Shown: one piece after another, positions 27,814-36,682 of the stretch | Layout of the letters: each line of letters opens with the position of its first letter | How positions within the stretch are numbered: the stretch's first letter is position 1 | Assembly: GCA_029553475.1 (NCBI GenBank) | Contig: JAKPKV010000028.1 | Location: 62,001 to 126,000 of the forward strand | Reading direction: 5' to 3' | Length of the DNA: 64,000 nt | From: Armatimonadota bacterium | GTDB lineage: Bacteria; Armatimonadota; Hebobacteria; CAIYQO01 | The notes under the pieces: model-generated | What the model was told of the DNA's origin: nothing | The model's input: only the letters and a program-made list of their open reading frames with translations | Database searches by the model: none | Position numbers and translations under genes: made by a program

Positions 27814-29013
27814 GTGAGGCAGACGAACGGGACGAAGACGGGATGGATGCGGGCAGCGCTCTGGGCGCTGGCCGCGCTGGCGCTGGCGCTGCCGGCCGTC
27901 GCGGCGCCGGGGAGCATCCAACTGCACTATCAGGTCATCAACGGCTTCCCGGTCAAATTCGTCACCGTCAACCTCAACGATCCGGAGGTCGTCGTCACCC
28001 CGGCCACCGCGCCCCGCTTCCCCACCGGGCTGGAACGCTGGAGCAGCTTCATTGCCCGCCTGCAGCCGGACGCCGCCATCAACGGCACCTACTTCTGCCC
28101 GCGGAGCTTCATGCCGGTGGGCGATGTCGCCATCAACGGCAGCTTGCTCTTCAAAGGCGTGGCCGGCACCGCGCTGGCCATCACCCCGGAGAACGCGTTG
28201 TCGCTGCTGCCCGGCCCGCGCCAGTGGCGCCCCGATTGGCGGGGATATCGCAGCATCCTCTGCGCCGGCCCGCGGCTGCTCACGAACGGGGCGCCGACCG
28301 TGCATCCCCGCGCCGAAGGCTTCCGCGATCCGCGCGTGCTGGGCTCCGCCCCGCGCAGCGCCCTCGCGCTGCGCCCGGATAACGTGCTCCTCCTCCTCAC
28401 CATCGAAAAACCGATCTCGCTGGAGAACCTCGCTTACGTCTGCATGCACCTGAAAGCCCATCAGGCGATGGCGCTGGACGGCGGCAGCTCCTCCGGCCTG
28501 TATGCCGACGGGCGCACGGTGACGACGCCCGGACGCGGTCTGTCCACCTTCCTGGCGGTCTACGGCAGCCGGCAGCGCTACTTCCGGGTGGCGAACCACC
28601 TCTTCCCGCCCGCCATGCCGATCCTCGCCAGCCTGCAAGGGGGGGCGCCCGTCCCCATCCCCAACCTGCCCGGCGAGACCGCCGTCGCCCCGGGCGCGCC
28701 CCCGCCGGCCGCGCCCGCCGGTCCCCTCGTCCGCCTGGTGCGCCCCACCGGCGAGATCGCGGTGCAGGGCGGGGTGACGATCCATATCGAAGTGGCGCCG
28801 CAGGCGACGGTGAGCTGGATCTCCCTGCGCATCAACGGCCGCCTGCGCGCGATGGCCAATGCCTGGCCGCTGGAGTATCACTGGGACAGCACGCGGGAAC
28901 AGGACGGCCCGACGCTGCTGGAAGCCAGCGCCTGGAACGCCGACCGCGAGCTGCTCGCGCGCGATCAACGGCAGGTCACCGTGCGGAACACGCCGGTCGC
29001 CGCGCAGCAGTAG
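27814..29013 (+). CDS. Exported phosphodiester glycosidase (NAGPA/DUF2233) domain protein
   Basis: A 399-residue protein starting with GTG. Residues 12-32 are a signal peptide (MRAALWALAALALALPAVAAP). The catalytic-type domain spans about 40-260: AAINGTYFCPRSFMPVGDV, ALRPDNVLLLLTIEK and MALDGGSSSGLY, the last being the hallmark Asp-Gly-Gly-Ser of this family. A Pro-rich linker (280-310) leads to a C-terminal Ig-like domain (about 310-390). Family members remove GlcNAc from phosphodiesters on glycans or teichoic-type polymers. It is likely periplasmic or surface-exposed. Confidence 0.85.
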   Translation: MRQTNGTKTGWMRAALWALAALALALPAVAAPGSIQLHYQVINGFPVKFVTVNLNDPEVVVTPATAPRFPTGLERWSSFIARLQPDAAINGTYFCPRSFMPVGDVAINGSLLFKGVAGTALAITPENALSLLPGPRQWRPDWRGYRSILCAGPRLLTNGAPTVHPRAEGFRDPRVLGSAPRSALALRPDNVLLLLTIEKPISLENLAYVCMHLKAHQAMALDGGSSSGLYADGRTVTTPGRGLSTFLAVYGSRQRYFRVANHLFPPAMPILASLQGGAPVPIPNLPGETAVAPGAPPPAAPAGPLVRLVRPTGEIAVQGGVTIHIEVAPQATVSWISLRINGRLRAMANAWPLEYHWDSTREQDGPTLLEASAWNADRELLARDQRQVTVRNTPVAAQQ

Positions 29014-29040
29014 ACGCGCCCACCGCCCCCGCCGTATAAT
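29011..29040 (+). promoter_or_regulatory. Promoter directly before the first alpha/beta hydrolase
   Basis: TAGACG, 18 bases, TATAAT (29035-29040). The start codon at 29053 begins only 13 bases after the minus-10 begins its end, so the leader would be about six bases. It overlaps the stop of the preceding gene. Confidence 0.5.
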
Positions 29041-29052
29041 GGCCACCGAACG

Positions 29053-29814
29053 ATGACAGCGCACGACGCGATATCCACCACCTATCACCTGCTCGGCGCG
29101 ACACCCTGCCACGCGCTCCGGTGGACGCCGCCGCGCGTGCACGCGCGCGTGCTGCTGGCGCCGCCGCTCTTCGACGAGCAGCGCTGCGCGCACCGCGCGC
29201 TGGTGGCCATGGCCGGGGCGCTGGCCGCGGCCGGCGCGCAGGTGCTGCGGGTGGAGCCGTCCGGCACCGGGAACAGCGCCGGCGCGCTCGCCGCGCTGTC
29301 GCTGGCCTGCTGGAGCGCGGACCTGCGCGCCGCCGCCGATGCCCTCGCCGGCGATGCCCCGCTCACCCTCCTCGCCTGCCGCGCCGGCGCGCTGCCGGCG
29401 GCGCGGGCGCTCGCCGACGGCCTCGCCGCCGACCGCCTGCTGCTGCTGCAGCCCGCCACCAGCGGGGCCGAATACCTGCGGCAGGCGCGCACCCGGCGCA
29501 TGATTCAGGACAAATTGACCGGCGATCCGCCGGAGACCCACCCGCGCGAGATCGAAGGGCAGGTGCTCTCCGCCGACCTGCTGGCTGAGCTGGAAGCGGC
29601 GCGGCTGCCGGAGACGCCGCCTCTCGCGGATATCCGGATGCTCCAGTGCTCCTTCACCGAAAAGCCGGTGAAGGAGTACGCCGACCTGCTCGCGCGCTGG
29701 CAGCTGCCCGCCGACCGCCTGCGCGCCCTCGTGCACGAACCCTTCTGGCTGCCGCATTCCCCCGGCGCCTATACCGCGCTGGCGGCGGCCGTGGTTGCGG
29801 AGGTGACGGCGTGA
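29053..29814 (+). CDS. Alpha/beta hydrolase-like protein (exosortase-associated hydrolase 2-like)
   Basis: A 253-residue protein with the layout of the hydrolases that accompany exosortase A systems. LLAPPLFDEQRCAHRAL near 34-50 is typical, followed by LRVEPSGTGNSAG, where the usual DxxGxGxS is present in altered form. The nucleophile elbow reads LACRAGA rather than GxSxG, so the Ser is replaced by Cys-Arg; activity is doubtful. No ribosome site is visible, which fits a near-leaderless start. It overlaps the next hydrolase gene by four bases (GTGA). Confidence 0.72.
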   Translation: MTAHDAISTTYHLLGATPCHALRWTPPRVHARVLLAPPLFDEQRCAHRALVAMAGALAAAGAQVLRVEPSGTGNSAGALAALSLACWSADLRAAADALAGDAPLTLLACRAGALPAARALADGLAADRLLLLQPATSGAEYLRQARTRRMIQDKLTGDPPETHPREIEGQVLSADLLAELEAARLPETPPLADIRMLQCSFTEKPVKEYADLLARWQLPADRLRALVHEPFWLPHSPGAYTALAAAVVAEVTA

Positions 29815-30626
29815 GCGAGACCCCCCTCTTCCTCCCCTCCGGGCTGGCCGCCGACCTGCACGGCGGCGGCACGACGGCCGTGCTCTTCCTGCCCGGCTGG
29901 AGCGGCACCCGCTACGGCCCGCAGCGCATCCTGCTGGACGCCGCGCGCGCCTGCGCGGCGCGCGGCGCCACCACCCTGCGGCTGGATTTCCGCGGGCGCG
30001 GCGACTCGCCCGGCGATCCGCTGGCCACCACCCTCGACGAGATGATCGCCGACGCGGCGGAGGCCGTCGCCTGGCTGCGCGCTGAGCAGGGGATCGGCCG
30101 CGTGCATCTCGTCGGCCTCTGCTCCGGCGGCAACGTCGCGCTCGGCGCGGCTTCGCTGCTGCGCGACGTCGGACACGTCGTCTGCTGGTCGTTGCTCCCC
30201 TTCATGGAGCACAAGGCGCGGGCGGCCAAGCAGGGCACCCCGCGGCGGGCGCTGCTGCGGCAATACGCGGCAAAACTGCTGCGCCCGGAGACCTGGCGCA
30301 GGCTGCTGCGCGGCGAGGCCAACGTGAAAGGCGCGATGCAGACGCTGGCGAAAGACAAAGAGGGCGACGACGCCGAGCGCGGCCGGAAAACCTCTGCCCG
30401 CGATATCCTGCGCGACCTGCAGGGCTTCTCCGGCCGCCTCCACCTGCTGTATGGCGGCCGCGATCCCGAATCCGCCGGCTCCCGCGCCTTCTTCGAAGCC
30501 TGGTGCCGCCGCCAGCGCATCGCGGTAGATGTCCGCGTGATTGACGGCGCGCCGCATAATTTCTACACCGCCGCCTGGACGGAGGCCGTCGCCGCCCAGA
30601 CCGCTGACTGGCTCTTTCCCGCCTGA
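29811..30626 (+). CDS. Alpha/beta hydrolase
   Basis: A 271-residue hydrolase; GTG 29811 overlaps the preceding stop. The fold is clear: FLPGWSGTRYGPQRI near the oxyanion strand, LRLDFRGRGDSPGD, a nucleophile elbow VGLCSGGNV with Cys in place of the Ser of GxSxG, the acid strand LLYGGRDPES and the final His in GAPHNFYTA. The Cys-His-Asp set resembles dienelactone-type hydrolases. Together with the previous gene it resembles the hydrolase pair of exosortase loci, but no exosortase is seen in the window. Confidence 0.8.
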   Translation: MSETPLFLPSGLAADLHGGGTTAVLFLPGWSGTRYGPQRILLDAARACAARGATTLRLDFRGRGDSPGDPLATTLDEMIADAAEAVAWLRAEQGIGRVHLVGLCSGGNVALGAASLLRDVGHVVCWSLLPFMEHKARAAKQGTPRRALLRQYAAKLLRPETWRRLLRGEANVKGAMQTLAKDKEGDDAERGRKTSARDILRDLQGFSGRLHLLYGGRDPESAGSRAFFEAWCRRQRIAVDVRVIDGAPHNFYTAAWTEAVAAQTADWLFPA

Positions 30627-30745
30627 CCTGGGCGTGGGATGCATGCCGTTCCTCTCGACAACGCGCCCGCGATATGGCATAGTACATGGTGAGGGGATGC
30701 GCCCTCCCGCGCCTGCGGCGCACTGTCTATCAACGCGAGAGAGTT

Positions 30746-31918
30746 ATGTCACCAACACCAACGGTCATCATTGACGCGCGCGGCGCGAAACGGCTCAAGC
30801 AGGGCCACCTGTGGGTCTACGCCTCGGATGTCGCCGATACGCGCGAGGCCAAGGGCGGCGACATCGTCGCCCTGCAGGACGAACGCGGCCACCCCTACGG
30901 CTATGCGTTTTTCAGCGACGCCTCGCAGATCACCCTGCGCTGGTGCGCGCCCGCCGGCCCCCCGCCCGACCGCGCGTTCTGGAAAGCGCGGCTGGAAGCC
31001 GCGGCCGCTTACCGCGCGCGGGTGGTGCGCGACACGAACGCCTACCGCCTGGTCTACAGCGAAGGCGACCTGATCCCCTCGCTCATCATTGACCGCTACG
31101 ACGACCATTGCGTCCTGCAGACGCTCTCGCAGGGCACCGAGGCGCTGAAGTCGTTGTGGGTGGAGCTGCTGCGGGAGCTCTTCTCCCCGCGCTCCATCGT
31201 CGAGCGCAATGACACGCCGGTGCGCCAGCACGAGAACCTGCCGCAGAGCAGTGGCACCCTCGACGGGACCACGCCGGCGGAGGTGACGGTGCGCATGCAC
31301 GGCGTCGAGCTCGGCATGGCGCTGCTGGGCGGGCATAAGACCGGCGCCTTCCTCGACCAGCGCGAAAATTACCTGGCCGCCGCCGGCTACGCGCACGGCC
31401 GCCTGCTCGATGCCTTCACCTTCGCCGGCGGCTTCGCGCTGCACATGGCGCCGAAGGTGGAGGAGATTCTCGCCGTGGATATCTCCGAGGACGCCTGCGC
31501 GCTGGCCCGCCGCAACGCCGCCCGCAACAAGGTGAAGACGATGGACGTCATCCGCGCCAACGTCTTCGACTTCCTGCGCGAGCTGGACCGCGTGGGCGAG
31601 CGCTTCGATACCATCGTCCTCGATCCCCCCGCCTTCGCCAAGAGCAAGAGCGCCCTACCGACCGCCTACCGCGGCTATAAGGAGATCAACCTGCGCGCCA
31701 TGCGCCTGCTCGCGCCCGGCGGCACGCTGGTGACGTGCAGTTGCTCGTATCACGTCAGCGAGCAGCTCTTCCTGGAGATGCTGGCCGACGCCATGACCGA
31801 CGTGGGCCGCCCCATCCGCATCATCGAGCAGCGCCTGCAGGCGCGCGACCACCCGGTGCTCCTCGGCGTGCCGGAGACGAAATATCTGAAATGCGTCATC
31901 GCCCGGGTGCTGGCGTGA
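30746..31918 (+). CDS. rlmI: Class I rRNA large-subunit methyltransferase (RlmI-like)
   Basis: Transfers a methyl group from S-adenosylmethionine to a cytosine of 23S rRNA. It has 390 residues. The N-terminal PUA domain (GAKRLKQGHLWVYASDV) is followed by a linking domain and a Rossmann methyltransferase domain: KTGAFLDQRENY, LLDAFTFAGGFALHMA (SAM site), AVDISEDACALA, VLDPPAFAKSKSAL and CSCSYHVSEQLF with the catalytic Cys. I chose ATG 30746 (MSPTPTVIIDARGAK) as the PUA start; upstream codons in frame have no family support. Confidence 0.9.
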   Translation: MSPTPTVIIDARGAKRLKQGHLWVYASDVADTREAKGGDIVALQDERGHPYGYAFFSDASQITLRWCAPAGPPPDRAFWKARLEAAAAYRARVVRDTNAYRLVYSEGDLIPSLIIDRYDDHCVLQTLSQGTEALKSLWVELLRELFSPRSIVERNDTPVRQHENLPQSSGTLDGTTPAEVTVRMHGVELGMALLGGHKTGAFLDQRENYLAAAGYAHGRLLDAFTFAGGFALHMAPKVEEILAVDISEDACALARRNAARNKVKTMDVIRANVFDFLRELDRVGERFDTIVLDPPAFAKSKSALPTAYRGYKEINLRAMRLLAPGGTLVTCSCSYHVSEQLFLEMLADAMTDVGRPIRIIEQRLQARDHPVLLGVPETKYLKCVIARVLA

Positions 31919-32000
31919 CGCAACGATTCCCCGCCGTGGGCATCTAAACACAGCAGAGCGGCGCTTCCGCCGCCTTGCGTGTCATGGGAGTGCCGTCTTG

Positions 32001-32936
32001 ATGGATGTCGTCGTCATCTCCGGCGGGTCGGGGTTCGTGGGCTCGCACCTGGTGGACGCCGTGGTCGCCCGCGGCTTCCGCGCCGTGGTCATTGATAATC
32101 TGCTGACGGGCAACCCGCGCAACCTGGCGCAATGGGACGGCGATGACCGCGTCCTCGTGTACCATCAGGACTGCGCGCACCCGCCCGCGCTCGAGCTGCC
32201 GGTGCGGTACGTGCTGCACTTCGCCAGTCCGGCCAGTCCCGCGGATTATCTGCGGTATCCGCTGGAGACGCTCGCCGCCGGCGCCGACGGCACGCGCGGC
32301 ATGCTGGAGCTGGCGCGCCGGCACGGCGCCCGCTTTCTCCTCGCCTCCACCTCCGAGGTGTACGGCGACCCGCTGGTGCACCCGCAGGTGGAGACCTACT
32401 ACGGCAACGTGAATCCCATCGGCCCGCGCTCGGTCTACGACGAGGCGAAACGCTTCGCCGAATCGGTGACGATGGCCTACCACCGCGCGCTGGGCGTGAA
32501 CACCGGCATCGTGCGCCTCTTCAACACCTACGGCCCGCGCATGCGCCTGAATGATGGCCGCGCCATCCCGAACTTCGTCTATCAGGCGCTCACCGGCCAG
32601 CCCCTCACCCTCTACGGCGACGGCAGCATGACGCGCAGCTTCTGCTACGTCAGCGATACCGTGGAGGGCGTGCTGCGGCTGGCGATGAGCGAGATCCACG
32701 ACCCGGTGAATATCGGCAATCCGGGGGAATACACCATCCTCGAGCTCGCCCAGCGGGTGCGCGCCGCCACCGGCTCCGCCAGCCCGCTGGTCTATGCGCC
32801 CGCCATGCAGGACGACCCCAAGGTGCGCCGCCCGGACATCGCCCGCGCGCGGGACCTCCTCGACTGGGGACCGACCATCCCCCTCGACCAGGGACTGGCG
32901 TGGACCATCGCGGCGTTCAAAGCGGACCTGGCGTAA
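32001..32936 (+). CDS. NAD-dependent epimerase/decarboxylase, UDP-glucuronate decarboxylase-like
   Basis: A 311-residue short-chain dehydrogenase-type enzyme, most like UDP-xylose synthase, which turns UDP-glucuronate into UDP-xylose. ATG 32001 follows GGGAG at 10 bases. Evidence: GGSGFVGSHLVDA binds NAD, VLHFASPASPADY is a hallmark of the decarboxylase group, STSEVYGDP and SVYDEAKRFAE contain the Ser/Thr, Tyr and Lys of the active site, and RLFNTYGPRMRLNDGR the sugar site. It probably provides UDP-pentose for surface polysaccharide. Confidence 0.86.
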   Translation: MDVVVISGGSGFVGSHLVDAVVARGFRAVVIDNLLTGNPRNLAQWDGDDRVLVYHQDCAHPPALELPVRYVLHFASPASPADYLRYPLETLAAGADGTRGMLELARRHGARFLLASTSEVYGDPLVHPQVETYYGNVNPIGPRSVYDEAKRFAESVTMAYHRALGVNTGIVRLFNTYGPRMRLNDGRAIPNFVYQALTGQPLTLYGDGSMTRSFCYVSDTVEGVLRLAMSEIHDPVNIGNPGEYTILELAQRVRAATGSASPLVYAPAMQDDPKVRRPDIARARDLLDWGPTIPLDQGLAWTIAAFKADLA

Positions 32937-32958
32937 GCGGCCGGCGCAGCTCCCGCAG

Positions 32959-33049
32959 GGTCTCCCCGGCCCGGACGGCGCCCTCGATGACGATGGCGAT
33001 GACAATTACGATGACGATGACGACTGGTCTCCCCGCCCGGACGGCGCCC
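32959..33049 (+). repeat. Direct repeat flanking an Asp-codon-rich tract
   Basis: A 25-base copy (32959-32983) and a 24-base copy (33026-33049) differ by one G. Between them lies a GATGAC-rich tract that would encode mostly Asp in one frame. No start codon serves that frame, so I do not call a gene. Confidence 0.55.
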
Positions 33050-33063
33050 CACCGATGGCAGTA

Positions 33064-33093
33064 TTGACAACATGGGCACTGCCCCGCCATAAT
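33064..33093 (+). promoter_or_regulatory. Strong promoter of the small His/Cys protein, leaderless
   Basis: TTGACA (perfect minus-35), 18 bases, CATAAT. The ATG at 33102 lies 9 bases past the minus-10, so transcription should begin at or next to the start codon. No ribosome site exists. Confidence 0.75.
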
Positions 33094-33101
33094 ACCGAAC
33101 G

Positions 33102-33395
33102 ATGGCGGATGTACGTCGAAACCGGCATCTCATACGCCTGCTGGGCCTGGTTGTGTTGGGAGCGTTCCTCCTGGGAGCGGCCCCCTGCGCGTTCGCGCAT
33201 GCCGGCGATCATCATGAGACGGAAGCGACGTGTCTCTGTATCGGCATCTGTTGCGGTGATCCGCTCCCCATTGCTGAACCCGCGGTGGCCCGTGCGATGA
33301 TGCCGCCGCCCCGCCCGCATTCGCTGCTGTCCGCCGTCTCGCCGCACACGCCGCGAGATATCTACAGCGCCATCTTCCAACCCCCGAAAGCCTGA
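33102..33395 (+). CDS. Small exported His/Cys-rich protein, probably metal-related
   Basis: A 97-residue protein with a membrane or signal segment at 11-33 (IRLLGLVVLGAFLLGAAPCA), then HAGDHHETEATCLCIGICC, a cluster of His and Cys that could bind soft metals. The tail is Pro-rich and ends in IFQPPKA. Its size and layout recall small periplasmic proteins placed before copper or silver efflux genes (DUF2946/CopL type), though I cannot assign it to a family. It has a strong promoter of its own and precedes the tripartite efflux genes on the same strand. Confidence 0.7.
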   Translation: MADVRRNRHLIRLLGLVVLGAFLLGAAPCAFAHAGDHHETEATCLCIGICCGDPLPIAEPAVARAMMPPPRPHSLLSAVSPHTPRDIYSAIFQPPKA

Positions 33396-33635
33396 CCTCA
33401 TCACGTCTGCGCCCGATCCTCGTCTCACATGACGCGCTCGCCTCGCGCCTGGCCTTCCCCCAGGTATGGCCCCCGCGCGGTGGTGCGCTACCTCCGAGGC
33501 ATCGGTCGGCCGACCATTGCCGGCAGCAGCATACCGGTCATTGCACCGCTGCCGCCGCAGACATTCCCGCTACGCCCGGCCGCGCGCCTGATGCCGCGGC
33601 TATCGGCGAGCATGTCCATGATGAGGTAACTGCCC

Positions 33636-34874
33636 ATGTGTGTGAGACTTATTGTGCTCTCCCTGGCCATTGCGCTGACCACCCTGTCGGCGTCGGCGCA
33701 GGACGCACTCACCCTCGACGCCGCCGTTCAGCTCGCCCGCGCGCAGCATCCCGCCTTGCAGGCCGCACGGGAGGACGTCACGGCGGCCATCGCCAACCTG
33801 CGCGGCGCCAGGATGCCGCGCAACCCCGAGATCATCGTCACCCCCGGCGTGCTGGGGCCGGCCGGCTCCGATGAGTTCCTCTCCATCGCGCAGTCGCTGG
33901 AACTCAATGGGGCGCGCGCCGCCCGCGCGCGTGCCGCGGGCGGCCAGGTGCAGGCCGCGACCGCCGATCAGCAGGTGACGGAGCGCGAGGTGCTCCTCGC
34001 CGTGCGGACGGCGTACTGGGACCTCCTCCAGGCCCAGGCCATCTCCGCCGCGGATGCCGAGAATGTGGGGCACGCGGAGGCGCTGCTGGACGCCGCGAAA
34101 AAGCAGGTGGAGCTCGGTAACGAGCCGACTGCCCATGCCATGAAGGTGGAGGTCGAGCTGGCCCGCGCCCGCCAGCAGTTGGCCCGCTCCCGGGCTGACG
34201 CCGCCCAGGCCGCCGCCGCGTTGAATACGGCGATGGGCCGTGACCCTTCCACGCCGCTGACGCTGGCGGAGACGCTCACCGTGCCGTCACTCGCCTTTGA
34301 CGATGCGGCGTTATATCGCCTGGCCGAAACCTCGCGCCCGGAAATCGCGCGCGAGCAGGCGTATCACGCCGTCATCCGGGCGGATATCGAAGCGGCGCGC
34401 GCCGCCCGCCGTCCGGACGTCACCGTGCAGGTGCGGCAGGAGGAGTGGGCCGGTGATGGCGGCGTCGGCGTGGGCATCTCGCTCCCGCTGGTGGATTGGG
34501 GATCGGCGAAGGCGGAGCGCCGGCGCGCGGAAGCGGCCGCGCGCGCCCAGGAGAAGCGGGTGGACAGTGCCCGTATCGCCATCCGGCAGGACGTCGCCGC
34601 CGCGCTCATCGCCGTCCGTGATGCCGAGGGGCAGCTGCGCACCCTGCGCGAGCAGGTGCTGCGGCCGGCGGAGCAGTTGGCGGCGATGGCGCGGCTCGGC
34701 TACGAGGAAGGCGCCCTGACCTATCTGGAAGTCCTGGAAGCCCGCCGCACCGTGCGGGCGGTGCAGGTGGAGTATCTTGCCACCCTTGGCGCATATCACA
34801 AGGCGCTGGCGCGGTTAACGTGGGCGGTCGGCGCGGAAGCGCTGCCGGTCCCGGAGAAAGAGGTTCCCCGATGA
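33636..34874 (+). CDS. TolC-family outer-membrane efflux protein
   Basis: Outer-membrane channel of a tripartite metal efflux system, 412 residues. Residues 1-21 are a signal peptide ending in SASAQ. It has the two TolC repeats: LTLDAAVQLARAQHPALQAAR at the start and SRPEIAREQAYHAV in the second half, plus long Ala/Arg/Glu-rich helices and GVGISLPLVDWG before the second pair. GAGGTAA lies before the ATG. It overlaps the adaptor gene by four bases, so the order is channel, adaptor, pump. Confidence 0.88.
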   Translation: MCVRLIVLSLAIALTTLSASAQDALTLDAAVQLARAQHPALQAAREDVTAAIANLRGARMPRNPEIIVTPGVLGPAGSDEFLSIAQSLELNGARAARARAAGGQVQAATADQQVTEREVLLAVRTAYWDLLQAQAISAADAENVGHAEALLDAAKKQVELGNEPTAHAMKVEVELARARQQLARSRADAAQAAAALNTAMGRDPSTPLTLAETLTVPSLAFDDAALYRLAETSRPEIAREQAYHAVIRADIEAARAARRPDVTVQVRQEEWAGDGGVGVGISLPLVDWGSAKAERRRAEAAARAQEKRVDSARIAIRQDVAAALIAVRDAEGQLRTLREQVLRPAEQLAAMARLGYEEGALTYLEVLEARRTVRAVQVEYLATLGAYHKALARLTWAVGAEALPVPEKEVPR

Positions 34875-36673
34875 CGCATCGTCTAGTGATGCTATTCGTC
34901 GCATTGGCGGTGGTCGCGACGACCATCGTCTTCGTCACGCGACGCGCTACCACCTCGGCGACGCCAGCGACGGCGCATGCCGAGGAAGTCGGCCATGAGG
35001 GCCATAACCATGAAGAGGGCGAGGAAGCACACGGCCATGACGGCGTGAAAATTGCCGGGCTGGAGACCGCGCCGGTCGTCTTCGCTCCGGTGACCGCCCA
35101 GTTGAGCGTCACCGGCGAGGTGCACGCCAACGAGGACCAGACCGCGAAGGTGGGGTCCCCCGTCTCCGGACGACTCACACAGCTTTCCGGGAAAGTCGGA
35201 CAGCGCGTGCGGGCGGGGCAGACCCTGGCCACCGTGGCCAGCCGCGACGTGGCTGATGTGCAATCGGCCCTGACGCGTGCCCGCGCGGAGGAACAGGCGG
35301 CACGGGCACGCCTGGCCAACGTGAAAGAACTGGCCGCGACCGGCGCGCTCACCCAGCGCCCGCTCGACGATGCCGAAGCGGCGTTTTCCTCCGCGCAGGC
35401 CGAGGTAAAGCAGGCGGAAGCCGCGCTGGCGCGTGCGCGCAATGCGCGCCAACTGGCCGCGGATGACCTCGACCGGAAGCAAAAGCTGGCGAAGGCCAAT
35501 GCGTACCACGGCCCGCAGATTGAAGCGGCGAAAGCGAATGTCGCCACAGCGCAGGCGGCACTGGAATCCGCGCAGGCGGCGGTCAAAGTGAAGCAAACCG
35601 CCTATGACCGGAGTAAGCGGCTCTTCGACGCCGGCATCGCCGCGCGCCGCGACGTGGAAGCGGCCGAAGCCGACCTGGCGGACGCCAAGGCGAAGGAGAA
35701 GGAAGCCCGCACCCACCTGGAGATCGCCCGGCAAACGCTGGCGCGCGAAGAACACCTCGCCGGGCAGGGGCTGTACACCTCGGCGGAAACGAAAGCGGCG
35801 GAATCCGCCGTACATCAAGCCGAGCGCGAGGTGGATACCTGTGAGGCCGCCGTGCAGCGTGCCAGGGGGCAATTGACGGTGGCGCAATCCGTGCTCGCTC
35901 GCGAGAGACAGGTGGCCGGGAAAGCGCTCCTGGCCCGGCAGGACATCCAGGGTGCGGAAGCCGACCTGGCGCGCGCGCGCGCCGAGGTGCAGGCGGCCGA
36001 AAACGCGCTGCGCGCCCTCCGTGCCGTCGGCGCCGCCGGCAATGCGGTGAGCCTTCCCATCATCGCGCCCATCAGCGGCGTCATCACCGAGCGCCGGGCG
36101 ACGCCGGGCCAGGCGGTGGAGGCCTCCACCGATCTCTTCACCATCGTCAACACCGACCGCGTGTGGGTGTGGGCCAACGTCTATGAGAAAGACCTGGCGA
36201 AAGTCCGCCTGGGGGCAGTGGCCGCGATTCACGCCAACGGCGTCCCGAACGCGACGTTTGCCGGCAAGGTGACCCATATCGGCAGCGCCATGAATGCCGA
36301 GACCCGCACCGCCCGCATCCGCTGCGAAGTGGCGAATCCCGGCGACCGGCTCAAAGCCGGCATGTTCGCCACCGTGAACATCGCCACGGGGAAAGGCGCG
36401 TCCGCGCTCCTCATCCCGAAAGTTGCCGTGCTCGATGATGCCGGCAAAAAGATCGTCTTTTCGCCGTGTATGGACTGCGAGGACGACGAGGCGACGGGCA
36501 AAAGCTGCGGCTCCTTCGACAAGCTGGAAGTCACCCTGGGCGCCACCCACGGCGACAACGTCGAAGTGGTCAGCGGCGTGCAGGCCGGCCTGGAGGTCGT
36601 CACCACCGGGCAGTACCAGTTGAAAACCGCCTTCGGCTCCGGGAAACTGGAAGCCGGGTGCGCCGATCATTAA
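34871..36673 (+). CDS. Periplasmic adaptor (MFP) of heavy-metal RND efflux, unusually long
   Basis: Links the RND pump to the outer-membrane channel. At 600 residues it is far longer than CusB-type adaptors of about 400. An N-terminal membrane helix (6-22) leads to a His cluster (H36, H42, H45, H47, H54, H56). Beta-barrel and lipoyl halves flank a hairpin region of about 280 residues (roughly 115-393), in which a coiled-coil unit with AExxLxxAR pattern recurs at about 165, 262, 307 and 358. The lipoyl domain resumes at LPIIAPISGVITERRATPG. The C-terminal membrane-proximal domain carries CMDC and a further Cys (533, 536, 546), and the end is CADH. These clusters suggest direct metal binding. 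The extra helices may form a longer or doubled hairpin. Confidence 0.88.
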   Translation: MTHRLVMLFVALAVVATTIVFVTRRATTSATPATAHAEEVGHEGHNHEEGEEAHGHDGVKIAGLETAPVVFAPVTAQLSVTGEVHANEDQTAKVGSPVSGRLTQLSGKVGQRVRAGQTLATVASRDVADVQSALTRARAEEQAARARLANVKELAATGALTQRPLDDAEAAFSSAQAEVKQAEAALARARNARQLAADDLDRKQKLAKANAYHGPQIEAAKANVATAQAALESAQAAVKVKQTAYDRSKRLFDAGIAARRDVEAAEADLADAKAKEKEARTHLEIARQTLAREEHLAGQGLYTSAETKAAESAVHQAEREVDTCEAAVQRARGQLTVAQSVLARERQVAGKALLARQDIQGAEADLARARAEVQAAENALRALRAVGAAGNAVSLPIIAPISGVITERRATPGQAVEASTDLFTIVNTDRVWVWANVYEKDLAKVRLGAVAAIHANGVPNATFAGKVTHIGSAMNAETRTARIRCEVANPGDRLKAGMFATVNIATGKGASALLIPKVAVLDDAGKKIVFSPCMDCEDDEATGKSCGSFDKLEVTLGATHGDNVEVVSGVQAGLEVVTTGQYQLKTAFGSGKLEAGCADH

Positions 36674-36682
36674 GGAGGGGGC

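Noticed and set aside
33429-33629. A 66-codon frame between the His/Cys protein and the TolC-like gene
   Set aside because: Pro/Arg-rich sequence without a ribosome site, domain or signal peptide; more likely non-coding leader.
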